Assembly: GCA_045660385.1 (NCBI GenBank)
Contig: JAZRDT010000014.1
Location: forward strand, 1-48,416
Length of the DNA stretch: 48,416 nucleotides
DNA from: UBA1189 sp045660385
Lineage (GTDB): Bacteria > Bacteroidota > Bacteroidia > Bacteroidales > Bacteroidaceae
Direction: 5' to 3'
Positions 34,631 to 43,216 of this stretch are shown here, piece by piece. Each line of letters starts with the position of its first letter. Position 1 is the first letter of the stretch. A program made the translations under genes and the position numbers. Under the pieces are notes generated by a model, which worked only from the letters and a program-made list of their open reading frames with translations, did not search any database and was not told the DNA's origin.

Positions 34631-35815
34631 TTACTCAATCACTTGACACTTGAGGCAGCGCACGATGACGCGACGTTCGTCGTGGAGGGTGGTGGCGAAG
34701 AGATAGATGTCGCCGCCATCGGAGAGTTTGAGGCGCTTGCGCAACACCTCGGGACGCTCGGGGAAATTGCGCACGGCGAGGTTGGCTTTCTTAACCTCGG
34801 AGGAGAGACGCTTGAGCTCATTTTTGCCGAATCCATCGGTGCTTATGACCTGAAAGATACGGCCGGGAAAGTCGGGAACAAGGGTGTCGGAGGTGTAGAG
34901 GTGAGTGTTGGGGTGGAGTTTCTTGAGTCCCCAGCGCTGGGCGGGGAGGCGGAAGCAACCAGCTTTCATGAGGGAGCTGTTGGGCTCATAGAGGTAGCGT
35001 CCCACGGTGGCAGTATAGGTGCACTGGGCAGCAGCCTCATCGGCGGCAGTGTAGTGAAAGGACTGCACAGTGGCACCATGGAAGTTGACGGTGTAGATGG
35101 TGGGCTCGTGGGTGGCAGTGGCAGCGAGAATGAGGAGGAGTTCCTTGCATTCGTTGCTGACGGACACGACATGCACTTCGCTGACACTGCGGAGTTCGCG
35201 CATGGCTTGGGAGATGTCGAGCATAGGGGAACACTTGATCATGACACGCGAGGCCTTGTGCAGCAACTGGGACTCAAGATGGCTGACGTCGGGTTCACAA
35301 TCGGCCAGGGCCACGACCTTGTTGCCGATACCGTCGCGACGAGCGGGATCGACAAAAAGCCAGTCTTGCGGGGGAAGGGCGGCGAGAAGCTCAGTGCTGT
35401 TGCCGTGAAGCACGGTGATGGATTTACCCAGAAGGGCAAAATTGTGGGTGGCGATGCGGCAGAGTTCTTCGTTACGTTCGATATAAGTGGTAGCGGCAAA
35501 GCGGTCGGACATGTAGCTGCAGTCGATGCCGAAACCTCCAGTGAGGTCGGCGAGGCGCTGCCCATGGATGAGCGATGCCTTGTATCGAGCTGTGACCTCA
35601 GAGGAACACTGTTCCATGGAAAGACGCACGGGATAGACGAGTCCTTCGGTAGCAGCCCAGGCGGGGAGTTTGACGGCGGCGATGCGGCGCCCTTCGATCT
35701 GAGTGGCGGCCACACGCATGTCGACCTGCGGGTAGCGGGCAGCCCGCAAGGCAAGGGTGCGCACGTCGTCGGTAGCGTGCTCGCGGATGAAGGCTTGGGT
35801 GTGGGGGTCGATCAT
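34631..35815 (-). CDS. SAM-dependent methyltransferase with THUMP-like C-terminal domain
   Basis: This 394-residue protein belongs to a Bacteroidetes family of class I methyltransferases. The SAM motif is LADLTGGFGIDCSYMS (about residue 90), and the catalytic-style motif DWLFVDPARRD follows motif II (TYIERNEELCRIATHNFALL). The C-terminal 90 residues (PDFPGRIFQVISTDGFGKNE, then VKKANLAVRNFP and GGDIYLFATTLHDERRVI) match the THUMP-like extension. Its target is probably RNA, but that is inference. The open frame runs up to a TTG at 35866, which lies on the -33 box of the promoter, so ATG 35815 is the start. Confidence 0.85.
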   Translation of the reverse strand: MIDPHTQAFIREHATDDVRTLALRAARYPQVDMRVAATQIEGRRIAAVKLPAWAATEGLVYPVRLSMEQCSSEVTARYKASLIHGQRLADLTGGFGIDCSYMSDRFAATTYIERNEELCRIATHNFALLGKSITVLHGNSTELLAALPPQDWLFVDPARRDGIGNKVVALADCEPDVSHLESQLLHKASRVMIKCSPMLDISQAMRELRSVSEVHVVSVSNECKELLLILAATATHEPTIYTVNFHGATVQSFHYTAADEAAAQCTYTATVGRYLYEPNSSLMKAGCFRLPAQRWGLKKLHPNTHLYTSDTLVPDFPGRIFQVISTDGFGKNELKRLSSEVKKANLAVRNFPERPEVLRKRLKLSDGGDIYLFATTLHDERRVIVRCLKCQVIE

Positions 35816-35836
35816 AGATGTGTGGCTTATCGGCAA

Positions 35837-35867
35837 CGAAGTTAGTGTATCGGGAGGAATTGACAAA
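35837..35867 (-). promoter_or_regulatory. promoter of the THUMP-like methyltransferase
   Basis: Minus strand: TTTG at 35867-35864, a 19-bp spacer, then TAACTTCG at 35844-35837. Spacing is ideal and the -7 box has one mismatch. Transcription should start near 35829, leaving a leader of about 14 bases before ATG 35815. Confidence 0.75.
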
Positions 35868-35878
35868 ATTTTTTAACT

Positions 35879-35945
35879 AAAAAGAACAGAGGCGCTACCT
35901 CGCGGCAGCACCTCTGCAGGGGTCGAGGCAATAGGAAATTGCCTC
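35879..35945 (-). terminator. pnp terminator plus a second hairpin
   Basis: On the minus strand CAGAGGTGCT pairs with AGCGCCTCTG (35916-35907 with 35896-35887, one G-T pair, 10-base loop) and is followed by TTCTTTTT (35886-35879). This is a standard rho-independent terminator. Just before it, 35925-35945 holds an 8-bp perfect stem GAGGCAAT-AGGAA-ATTGCCTC. Confidence 0.85.
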
Positions 35946-35975
35946 TATTGAAGGGAGGGAATGTAATCTCCTTGA

Positions 35976-38210
35976 TTATTCCTCGCGGCGGCGGGGACGA
36001 CGGTCACCACGGTCACCACGCTCAGCACGCTCGGGACGCTCACGACGGGGACGTGCGGGACGCTCCTCGTAACCTTCGGGTTTCTCAAGAAGCACGCGGC
36101 GTGAAAGCTTGAACTTACCAGTCTTGGGGTCGATCTCGAGGAGCTTAACCTCTAACTCGTCGCCCTCCTGGATACCAGTCTCTTCCATAGTCTCGAAACG
36201 TTTCCAATCGATTTCTGAGATGTGGAGCAAACCATCGCGACCAGCCATGAACTCAACGAATGCACCATAGGGCATCACGCTGCGAACCTTGCCAGTGTAT
36301 ACCTCACCTACCTCAGGAACAGCTACGATAGCACGAATCTTGGCGAGTGCTGCATCGATAACCTCCTTGCAAGTACCGGCAACCTCAACCTTACCTACAC
36401 CGTCAACCTCGTCGATAGAGATGGTAGCACCAGTCTCCTCCTGCATACCCTGGATAATCTTTCCACCCGGGCCAATGACAGCTCCGATGAACTCCTTAGG
36501 AATGGTGAGTGATACAATGCGGGGTGCGTGAGGCTTGAGATCTTCACGGGGCTCGGCGATGCACTCGGTGATTTTGCCGAGGATGTGGAGACGTGCGTCA
36601 CGTGCCTGGTAGAGAGCCTTCTCGAGGATCTCGTATGAGAGACCATCGCACTTGATGTCCATCTGGGTGGCGGTGAGACCGTCGGCAGTACCAGTGGTCT
36701 TGAAGTCCATGTCGCCCAAGTGGTCCTCATCGCCGAGGATGTCGCTGAGCACGGCATACTTCTCTTCGCCAGCGTTCTTGATAAGACCCATGGCGATACC
36801 TGATACCGGCTTGCGGATGGGTACACCAGCGTCCATGAGAGCAAGCGTACCAGCACATACAGTAGCCATAGAAGAAGAGCCGTTTGACTCGAGGATATCA
36901 GATACTACGCGTACGCAGTAAGGATAGTCAGCAGGGAGAACCTCCTTCAAGCCACGCCATGCGAGGTGACCATGACCGATCTCGCGACGGCCTACACCAC
37001 GCTGAGCCTTGGCCTCACCGGTAGAGAAGGGAGGGAAGTTATAGTGGAGGAGGAAACGCTCACGTGACTGGTTGAGCACGTCGTCGATGATCTTCTCATC
37101 AGACTTGGTACCGAGTGTCACTGTAGTCAATGACTGAGTCTCACCACGGGTAAACACAGCTGAGCCGTGAGGACCGGGCAAGTAGTCAACCTCGCACCAG
37201 ATGGGACGGATATCGGTAGTAGCACGACCATCGAGACGCTTGCCCTCGTCGAGGATGCAGCGACGCATAGCGTCCTTCTCTACATCGTGGTAGTAGCGGT
37301 TGATGAGTGACATCTTCTCAGCGAGCTCGTCGGCATCCATCTCGGCGTGCGCCTCGGTGTAGGCAACCTTGAACTCTTCACGTACGGCCTCGAAGGCCTC
37401 GGCACGAGCGTGCTTGTCGCGATTACCCTCAGCAGCGATAGCGTAAGCCTTGTCGTAGCAAGCAGCCTTTACCTCGGCGCGAAGCTCCTCGTCGTTCACC
37501 TCGTGGCAGTACTCGCGCTTCACGGTAGAGCCTACAGCCTCCATAAGTTCAATCTGCGCCTGGCACTGTACCTTGATAGCCTCGTGAGCGGCCTTCAAAG
37601 CCTCCAAGAGGTCGAGTTCTGAAACCTCCTTCATCTCACCCTCAACCATCATGATGTTGTCAATGGTAGCACCTACCATAAGGTCCATATCAGCCTTCTC
37701 GAGCTGTGCGAAGGTGGGGTTGATAACGAACTCGCCATCGATGCGTGCTACGCGAACCTCAGAGATGGGGCCGTTGAAGGGGATGTCTGATACGGCCAAA
37801 GCAGCAGAAGCTGCGAAGCCTGCCAATGCGTCGGGCATATCTACACCGTCGGCAGAGAAGAGGATGATGTTAACGTATACCTCGGCATGGTAGTTGTCGG
37901 GGAAGAGGGGACGCAAAGCGCGGTCCACCAAACGACATGTCAGAATCTCATTGTCCGAAGCTTTACCCTCGCGCTTGGTGAAGCCACCGGGATAACGGCC
38001 AAATGAGGCATATTTTTCTCTGTACTCAACCTGTAAAGGCATGAAATCTGTGCCGGGAACTGCATCTTTGGCGGCACATACGGTAGCGAGCAGCACGGTG
38101 TTACCCATGCGGAGCACTACAGAGCCGTCGGCCTGCTTGGCCAATTTCCCGGTTTCCAACGTGATGACTCTTCCGTCGGGGAGAGCCACTGATTTTGTAA
38201 TCGGATTCAT
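35976..38210 (-). CDS. pnp: polyribonucleotide nucleotidyltransferase (PNPase)
   Basis: This 744-residue 3'-5' phosphorolytic exoribonuclease has two RNase PH domains (the first with YREKYASFGRYPGGFTKREG, the second with GPHGSAVFTRGETQSLTTVT and DFKTTGTADGLTATQMDIK). A KH domain follows (EFIGAVIGPGGKIIQGMQEE) and an S1 domain (VYTGKVRSVMPYGAFVEFM). The C-terminal 25 residues are an Arg-Glu-rich tail (RPRRERPERAERGDRGD). A TATCTTTG promoter box at 38273-38266 gives a leader of about 50 bases. It is a single-gene unit with its own terminator. Confidence 0.97.
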   Translation of the reverse strand: MNPITKSVALPDGRVITLETGKLAKQADGSVVLRMGNTVLLATVCAAKDAVPGTDFMPLQVEYREKYASFGRYPGGFTKREGKASDNEILTCRLVDRALRPLFPDNYHAEVYVNIILFSADGVDMPDALAGFAASAALAVSDIPFNGPISEVRVARIDGEFVINPTFAQLEKADMDLMVGATIDNIMMVEGEMKEVSELDLLEALKAAHEAIKVQCQAQIELMEAVGSTVKREYCHEVNDEELRAEVKAACYDKAYAIAAEGNRDKHARAEAFEAVREEFKVAYTEAHAEMDADELAEKMSLINRYYHDVEKDAMRRCILDEGKRLDGRATTDIRPIWCEVDYLPGPHGSAVFTRGETQSLTTVTLGTKSDEKIIDDVLNQSRERFLLHYNFPPFSTGEAKAQRGVGRREIGHGHLAWRGLKEVLPADYPYCVRVVSDILESNGSSSMATVCAGTLALMDAGVPIRKPVSGIAMGLIKNAGEEKYAVLSDILGDEDHLGDMDFKTTGTADGLTATQMDIKCDGLSYEILEKALYQARDARLHILGKITECIAEPREDLKPHAPRIVSLTIPKEFIGAVIGPGGKIIQGMQEETGATISIDEVDGVGKVEVAGTCKEVIDAALAKIRAIVAVPEVGEVYTGKVRSVMPYGAFVEFMAGRDGLLHISEIDWKRFETMEETGIQEGDELEVKLLEIDPKTGKFKLSRRVLLEKPEGYEERPARPRRERPERAERGDRGDRRPRRREE

Positions 38211-38363
38211 CTTAACTTATTAATATATATTACGTCTAAATTGATATTTCAATCCAAAAATCGGGCAAAGATAGTAAAAAGTTGGCACTATCACATCGAA
38301 ACCGCAAAAATATTATCGCTAATTCAGTGTTTTTCTTTAATTTTGCGCCCAAAATAAAACAAA

Positions 38364-39521
38364 ATGATGAGAAAACTGCAAAATATCCTTATTCTGACCG
38401 CTTTACTCGTAGCGGCAAGCTGCACAAAGCAGTCCATGGCAACCATCGAAGGTGCCATCACTGAAGCAAATGAGAAAACATTGTATCTCGATTTCCTCGG
38501 GGTGACGAAGGTGAACGTGTGCGACTCGGCTAAGTTGGATGCCGACGGAAATTTCCGCTTCCAGGTACCCGTGCCCGAGTGCTTCGACTTCTACCGTCTG
38601 CGCATCGGCAAGGAGGTGGTGTACCTGTCGGTGGACTCAACCGAAACGCTGCGCGTGAGCGCGGCACTGCCCACCATGAGCGTGGCCTACGAGGTGGAAG
38701 GCTCGGAGGACAACCTGATGCTGAAGGAGCTGGTGCGCAAACAGGGCGAACTGCAGAGCAACGTGCTGAGGGTATCGCGCAATGCAGGCCCCGAGATCGG
38801 CATAGCAAGCCAGCGTATCGACACCTTGGTGGAGCGCTACAAGAGGGAGGTGCGCATGGAGTACATTTACCCCGACCCGGGAAAGCCTTATGCTTACTTT
38901 GCGCTGTTTCAGCGCTTGAACGGAGTTCACATCTTCGATCCTACCCTCACCCGCGACGACATCCGCTGTTTTGCTGCCGTGGCTACAAACCTGGATCTCT
39001 TCCATCCCGAGGCTGAGCGCACCCGTAACATCAAGAGCATCGCAATTAAAGGAATAAAGAACACCCGTCCGGCACAACCCATCGACCTGAGTGCGTTGCA
39101 AGACAAGATTGTGGAGACATCGATCATCGACATCGCTCTGCCCGACATCGACGGTGCTATCCGCCGCCTCACAGACTTGAAGGGTAAGGTGGTGATGCTC
39201 GATTTCACGGTATATGGCCATGAACAATCGGCTGCACGCGTGATCATCTTGCGCGAATTGTATAAGAAGTATGCCGATGAGGGATTCGAAATCTACCAGG
39301 TGAGCCTCGACAGCAACGAGCACTTCTGGAAGACTGCCGCAGACAACATCCCTTGGGTGTGTGTGCGCGACAACGAGGCACCCTACAGCCAGGCGGCCAA
39401 CCTGTATGGCGTGCGTGAACTGCCAACCTACTTCCTCATCAACCGCGCCAACGAACTGGTAAAGCGCGACGTTGACGTCAAGGACCTGGAGACGGAGTTG
39501 CAACAGCTGTTGAAGGAATAA
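38364..39521 (+). CDS. thioredoxin-fold lipoprotein lacking the CxxC motif (DUF4369/TlpA-like)
   Basis: This 385-residue predicted lipoprotein has a signal ending LVAASC, with Cys20. Residues 25-115 form a small beta domain of the DUF4369 kind (ATIEGAITEANEKTLYLDFL) and a helical linker follows. From about residue 250 comes a TlpA-like thioredoxin domain: DIALPDIDGAIRRLTDLKGK, VVMLDFTVYGHEQSA and the cis-proline LPTYFLI. Where TlpA proteins read WASWCGPC, this one has TVYGHEQSA with no cysteine, so it cannot be a dithiol oxidoreductase. The fold may serve binding. TAATTTTG at 38338-38345 is its -7 box. A strong terminator follows 7 bp after the stop. Confidence 0.85.
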   Translation: MMRKLQNILILTALLVAASCTKQSMATIEGAITEANEKTLYLDFLGVTKVNVCDSAKLDADGNFRFQVPVPECFDFYRLRIGKEVVYLSVDSTETLRVSAALPTMSVAYEVEGSEDNLMLKELVRKQGELQSNVLRVSRNAGPEIGIASQRIDTLVERYKREVRMEYIYPDPGKPYAYFALFQRLNGVHIFDPTLTRDDIRCFAAVATNLDLFHPEAERTRNIKSIAIKGIKNTRPAQPIDLSALQDKIVETSIIDIALPDIDGAIRRLTDLKGKVVMLDFTVYGHEQSAARVIILRELYKKYADEGFEIYQVSLDSNEHFWKTAADNIPWVCVRDNEAPYSQAANLYGVRELPTYFLINRANELVKRDVDVKDLETELQQLLKE

Positions 39522-39528
39522 GAAAAAA

Positions 39529-39554
39529 GAAGCACTCCGAGTGCTTCTTTTTTT
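39529..39554 (+). terminator. rho-independent terminator after the TlpA-like gene
   Basis: GAAGCACT-CCG-AGTGCTTC (8-bp perfect stem, 3-base loop) is followed by seven T and preceded by six A, so it can work in both directions. Downstream, 39555-39590 repeats the words GTCAACGG and CAACAGTC, a short non-coding repeat. Confidence 0.93.
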
Positions 39555-39699
39555 GTCAACGGACAACAGTCAACGGTCAACAGTCTCAAACTATATGTTT
39601 TCGTTCTTTATTGTCAATATGCAACAGTTGGCCTCCGGATGGTTCCTTTAACCTCAAAACCTTAACCGCGCAAAGCGCTTACACCGTAGCAAAGCCACC

Positions 39700-41145
39700 T
39701 TACTTATAACTCTCCACCATACGGAAGAGGCGGTTCCAGCGGATCTTGCCGTCAAACCAGTCGCGATCTTTGTCAAGCGAGAGCCAGATGAGGATGGGTT
39801 TACCGACAATGTGGTCCTCGGGAACGAAACCCCAGAAACGAGAGTCGAGGCTATTGTGGCGGTTGTCACCCTGCATCCAGTAATAGTCCATAGTAAAGGT
39901 ATATTCGGTGGCCTCAGCGCCATTGATATAAATCTTGCCATCGCGCACCTGCAGGTCATTGCCCTCGTATACGGCAATGGGACGCTCATAGAAGGGAAGG
40001 TTGTCGAGCGTGAGGGCAATGGTAGCGCCACGTTGGGGGATCCACAGGGGGCCATAGTTGTCGATGCTCCAACCAGTACGCTTGTTGACGGGATAGAGGC
40101 CCTCACCATGTGCTTCGAGGTAGGGGGTGATGCTGTCGACCACCTCGGGATGGCTGCTCAATATCTCTACAGCCTTCTGCGTAAGGGGGAGCATGTAGAG
40201 AGTACCTTCGGGGTTGTGGTTTGCAAGATCCTCCTTGCTGATACCTGCCTCGCGACGCAACTTCTCGCCAATGGGGCGCTTGGTGTTAATGTAGTAGGTG
40301 TACTGCACATTGTCGGGTTCCTTGTTGGCCACGCCATCTAAGTAGATGACCTTATCCTTGATCTCGAGGGTCTGACCCGGCATTCCCACACAACGTTTCA
40401 CGTAGTTCTCACGGCGATCCACAGGGCGCCAGTCAACCTTACCAAAGACCTCGGGATGGGTGGCGATGTACTTACGGCCCTTGGCCAAGAACTTGTTGTA
40501 GACGGCACGCTCCTCAGCAGCTGTCAAACTATCCACTACGGGATATTGGCCACGGTTGAGTTCTACGCTGATGTCGCTCACCATCTTGTAGAAGTCGTTG
40601 GCAGCAAACTGCGGATTGCTCACAATGGTGTCGCCCGTGGGGTAGTTGAACACGACGATATCGTTGAGCTCCACGCTGCCCAATCCCTTGACACGTTCAT
40701 AGGGCCACTGAGGCCACTCGATGTAGCTCTTTCCTCCGGTAACGGGCATGGTGTGCTGCGTGAGGGGCATGGTGAGGGGGGTGTTGGGCTTGCGCGGACC
40801 ATACGATACCTTGCTCACAAAGAGGTAATCGCCCACGAGGAGTGATTTCTCGAGCGAGGAGGTGGGGATGGTGTAGTTCTGGAAGAAGTAGATGTGCACG
40901 AAATACACGGCCACGAGGGCAAACACGATGGCGTCGACCCAACTCATGACGCTGCGCACGGCAGCGCTCTTGGCGGTCTTCCACCAAGTCCAAGGAATGA
41001 ACTTGGTAATGTAGGCGTCAAAGAGGAAGGGCACCACAAGGAGTCCCCACCAGCTCTTGATCCATAGGAGAAACAGGAGGTAGAGGGCAATCACGAAGCC
41101 GCACTTTATCCACTGCGCGGCAGTGGCTTGCTTAAATCTATTCAT
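39700..41145 (-). CDS. lepB: signal peptidase I
   Basis: This 481-residue inner-membrane protease cleaves signal peptides. After two hydrophobic segments (about 13-50) and a third near 70-88, the catalytic serine lies in IPTSSLEKSLLVGDYLF (Ser97) and the lysine in NYVKRCVGMPGQTLEIKD (Lys250). The end carries MQGDNRHNSLDSRFWGFV. The 150 residues between Ser and Lys, and a second insert after GQTLEIKDKVIYLDG, make it much longer than the 324-residue E. coli enzyme, as usual in Bacteroidetes. It is 12 bp after dapB and shares its transcript. Confidence 0.94.
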   Translation of the reverse strand: MNRFKQATAAQWIKCGFVIALYLLFLLWIKSWWGLLVVPFLFDAYITKFIPWTWWKTAKSAAVRSVMSWVDAIVFALVAVYFVHIYFFQNYTIPTSSLEKSLLVGDYLFVSKVSYGPRKPNTPLTMPLTQHTMPVTGGKSYIEWPQWPYERVKGLGSVELNDIVVFNYPTGDTIVSNPQFAANDFYKMVSDISVELNRGQYPVVDSLTAAEERAVYNKFLAKGRKYIATHPEVFGKVDWRPVDRRENYVKRCVGMPGQTLEIKDKVIYLDGVANKEPDNVQYTYYINTKRPIGEKLRREAGISKEDLANHNPEGTLYMLPLTQKAVEILSSHPEVVDSITPYLEAHGEGLYPVNKRTGWSIDNYGPLWIPQRGATIALTLDNLPFYERPIAVYEGNDLQVRDGKIYINGAEATEYTFTMDYYWMQGDNRHNSLDSRFWGFVPEDHIVGKPILIWLSLDKDRDWFDGKIRWNRLFRMVESYK

Positions 41146-41157
41146 AGGAAATACTCA

Positions 41158-41913
41158 TTAAAAGTCAAACAAATTGCTCATGCCCAGCAAACCCTCATGG
41201 GTGGCGGTATACTCGGCAGCAAGCACGGCGCCGAGGGCAAAGCCGCGGCGGCTCTTGGCATCGTGGGTGATGGTGATGCTGTCGGCCTCGGATTCGTAGC
41301 GGACGCTGTGGATACCCGGCACCTCGCCCTCGCGGATGGAGCTCACGGGGAGTTCATCGGCAGCGCACACGGTGGTGCCACTCAGGGTGCCGTCGGCAGC
41401 GAGCAGCGTGCCCGGTACCCAGCGTACCTTGCGGTCGAGGTTCTCAAGGATGCCCTCAGCAAGGGTGATGGCTGTGCCACTGGGGGCATCGAGTTTGTGT
41501 ATGTGGTGAGTCTCGCTCATGCTCACGTCGTACTCATCGAAGCGGTTCATTAGCTTGGCCAAGTACTTGTTTACGGCCGAGAACACGGCTACACCAAGAC
41601 TGAAGTTGGACGACCAAAAGAGGGTCTTGCCACCTTTGGTACAGAGGCTGCGCACCTCGTCGCCATGCTCTTCGAGCCAGCCAGTGCTGCCCGACACCAC
41701 CTTGACACCTGCGGCAAAAGCCTTCATATAGTTGTCGTAGGCCACCATGGGATTGGTAAACTCGATAGCTACATCGGCGCTGCGGAAGGCTTCAGAGGCA
41801 AAATCCTCCTGATTGTTGATGTCGATGATGCTCACAATCTCGTGACCACGCTGCAGAGCAATCTGCTCGATCATCTTGCCCATCTTGCCATAACCTATCA
41901 ATGCTATTTTCAT
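41158..41913 (-). CDS. dapB: 4-hydroxy-tetrahydrodipicolinate reductase
   Basis: This 251-residue enzyme reduces dihydrodipicolinate using NAD(P)H in the lysine and diaminopimelate pathway. MKIALIGYGKMGKMIEQIAL is the nucleotide-binding start, VVSGSTGW the conserved loop, and SETHHIHKLDAPSGTAITLA the substrate and active-site motif with the catalytic His and Lys. The family's second conserved segment, around RYESEADSITITHDA, is present. It is the first gene of dapB-lepB. Confidence 0.96.
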   Translation of the reverse strand: MKIALIGYGKMGKMIEQIALQRGHEIVSIIDINNQEDFASEAFRSADVAIEFTNPMVAYDNYMKAFAAGVKVVSGSTGWLEEHGDEVRSLCTKGGKTLFWSSNFSLGVAVFSAVNKYLAKLMNRFDEYDVSMSETHHIHKLDAPSGTAITLAEGILENLDRKVRWVPGTLLAADGTLSGTTVCAADELPVSSIREGEVPGIHSVRYESEADSITITHDAKSRRGFALGAVLAAEYTATHEGLLGMSNLFDF

Positions 41914-41974
41914 TTTCTATTCCGTTCGGTTTATTATACTTGAAATCTGTTTCATTTTTGTCGTTAGAGACGTG

Positions 41975-42032
41975 CAAAAGTACAGTTTTTTTGGTTAATA
42001 TGTGGCAACTATCCGCTTTTTTTGTACTTTTG
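41975..42032. promoter_or_regulatory. divergent promoters of dapB and the glycosyltransferase operon
   Basis: TACTTTTG occurs on the minus strand at 41982-41975 (dapB side) and on the plus strand at 42025-42032 (glycosyltransferase side). Neither has a good TTTG at 19-21 bp. The plus-strand box precedes ATG 42053 by 20 bp. Confidence 0.6.
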
Positions 42033-42052
42033 TGAGTCTTTAAGTGGATTTT

Positions 42053-43204
42053 ATGGAGAAGAAACGCATTATCATTGTAGGTCCGGCCTACCCTTACCGT
42101 GGAGGAATAGCCGACTTTAACGAGCGGTTGGCACGTGAGTTTCAGCGTGAGGGGCACGAGGTGACCATATATACCTTCACGTTGCAGTACCCGGGATTCC
42201 TCTTCCCAGGCAAGACGCAGTATTCGACCAGTCCGGCCCCGGGCGACCTCACCATCGTGCGTAAGGTGCACTCGGTTAATCCCTTCAATTGGATCAAGGT
42301 GGGCCGCGAGATACGCCGCCAACACCCCGACTTGGTAATGGTGCGTTTTTGGCTTCCCTTCATGGCTCCCTGCTTGGGCACCATCGCCCGCATCATCCGG
42401 GGTGACAAGCGCATACAGGTGGTGTCGTTGCTCGACAACGTGGTACCGCACGAGCACCGCATCGGTGACAAGATGTTTGCCCGCTACATGATCAAGTCGG
42501 TGGGTGGCTATGTGGCCATGTCCGAATCGGTACTGGCCGACGCCAAGTACTTCGACGACACCAAGCCCTTTGCCCTTACACCCCACCCACTGTATGACAA
42601 CTTCGGCGAGAAGGTGTCACGCGAGGAGGCCATCGCGCACATCGGGCTCGATGCCGACACGCGCTACGTGTTATTCTTCGGACTCATTCGCGATTACAAG
42701 GGACTTGACCTCCTGCTGCGTGCCTTTGCCGATGAACGCCTACGTGGAAAGAAGACCAAGCTTATAGTGGCGGGCGAGTTTTACAGCAACGCCGAATATT
42801 ACGAGAAGTTGGAGCAGGAGTTGAGTGTGGCCGAACACATCGTGTGGTACAAGGAGTTTGTTCCGGCCGACCAGGTGCGCTACTTCTTCGCTGCGGCCGA
42901 CCTCGTGGCACAACCCTACAAGACTGCTACGCAGAGCGGAATCACGCAGATTGCCTACCACTTTGAGCGTCCCATGTTGGTGACCAACGTGGGCGGACTT
43001 GCCGAAATCGTACCTCATGGCAAGGTGGGCTATGTGGTGAAGCCAGAGGCGAGCGACATTGCCGATGCACTGGTAGACTTTGTGGACAACCATAGCGACA
43101 CAGACTTCCGCGAGGGCATTCTGGAGGAGAAGACCAAGTATGCCTGGAGCAATATGACGGCAGCCCTCAACAAGGTGGGCGCCGAAACCCTTACAAACCG
43201 ATAA
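42053..43204 (+). CDS. GT4-type glycosyltransferase
   Basis: This 383-residue protein of the GT-B fold starts RIIIVGPAYPYRGGIADFNE, a donor/acceptor loop typical of GT4. The C-terminal half has LFFGLIRDYKGLDLLLRAFA, followed by PTY-style 'QPYKTATQSGITQIAYHFERP' (the family's E-x7-E position is occupied differently: Q/S residues appear where a glutamate is usual) and NVGGLAEIVPHGKVGYVV. It should transfer a sugar from a nucleotide donor to a cell-surface glycan or lipid. The acceptor is unknown. GTG 42044 is an alternative start, but ATG 42053 is preferred. The next glycosyltransferase follows after 12 bp. Confidence 0.85.
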   Translation: MEKKRIIIVGPAYPYRGGIADFNERLAREFQREGHEVTIYTFTLQYPGFLFPGKTQYSTSPAPGDLTIVRKVHSVNPFNWIKVGREIRRQHPDLVMVRFWLPFMAPCLGTIARIIRGDKRIQVVSLLDNVVPHEHRIGDKMFARYMIKSVGGYVAMSESVLADAKYFDDTKPFALTPHPLYDNFGEKVSREEAIAHIGLDADTRYVLFFGLIRDYKGLDLLLRAFADERLRGKKTKLIVAGEFYSNAEYYEKLEQELSVAEHIVWYKEFVPADQVRYFFAAADLVAQPYKTATQSGITQIAYHFERPMLVTNVGGLAEIVPHGKVGYVVKPEASDIADALVDFVDNHSDTDFREGILEEKTKYAWSNMTAALNKVGAETLTNR

Positions 43205-43216
43205 TTACCGGACGGC

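Noticed and set aside
34643..35845. 400-codon plus-strand open frame
   Set aside because: It is antisense to the THUMP-like methyltransferase, which has clear SAM motifs. The Gly/Val-rich translation is a shadow.
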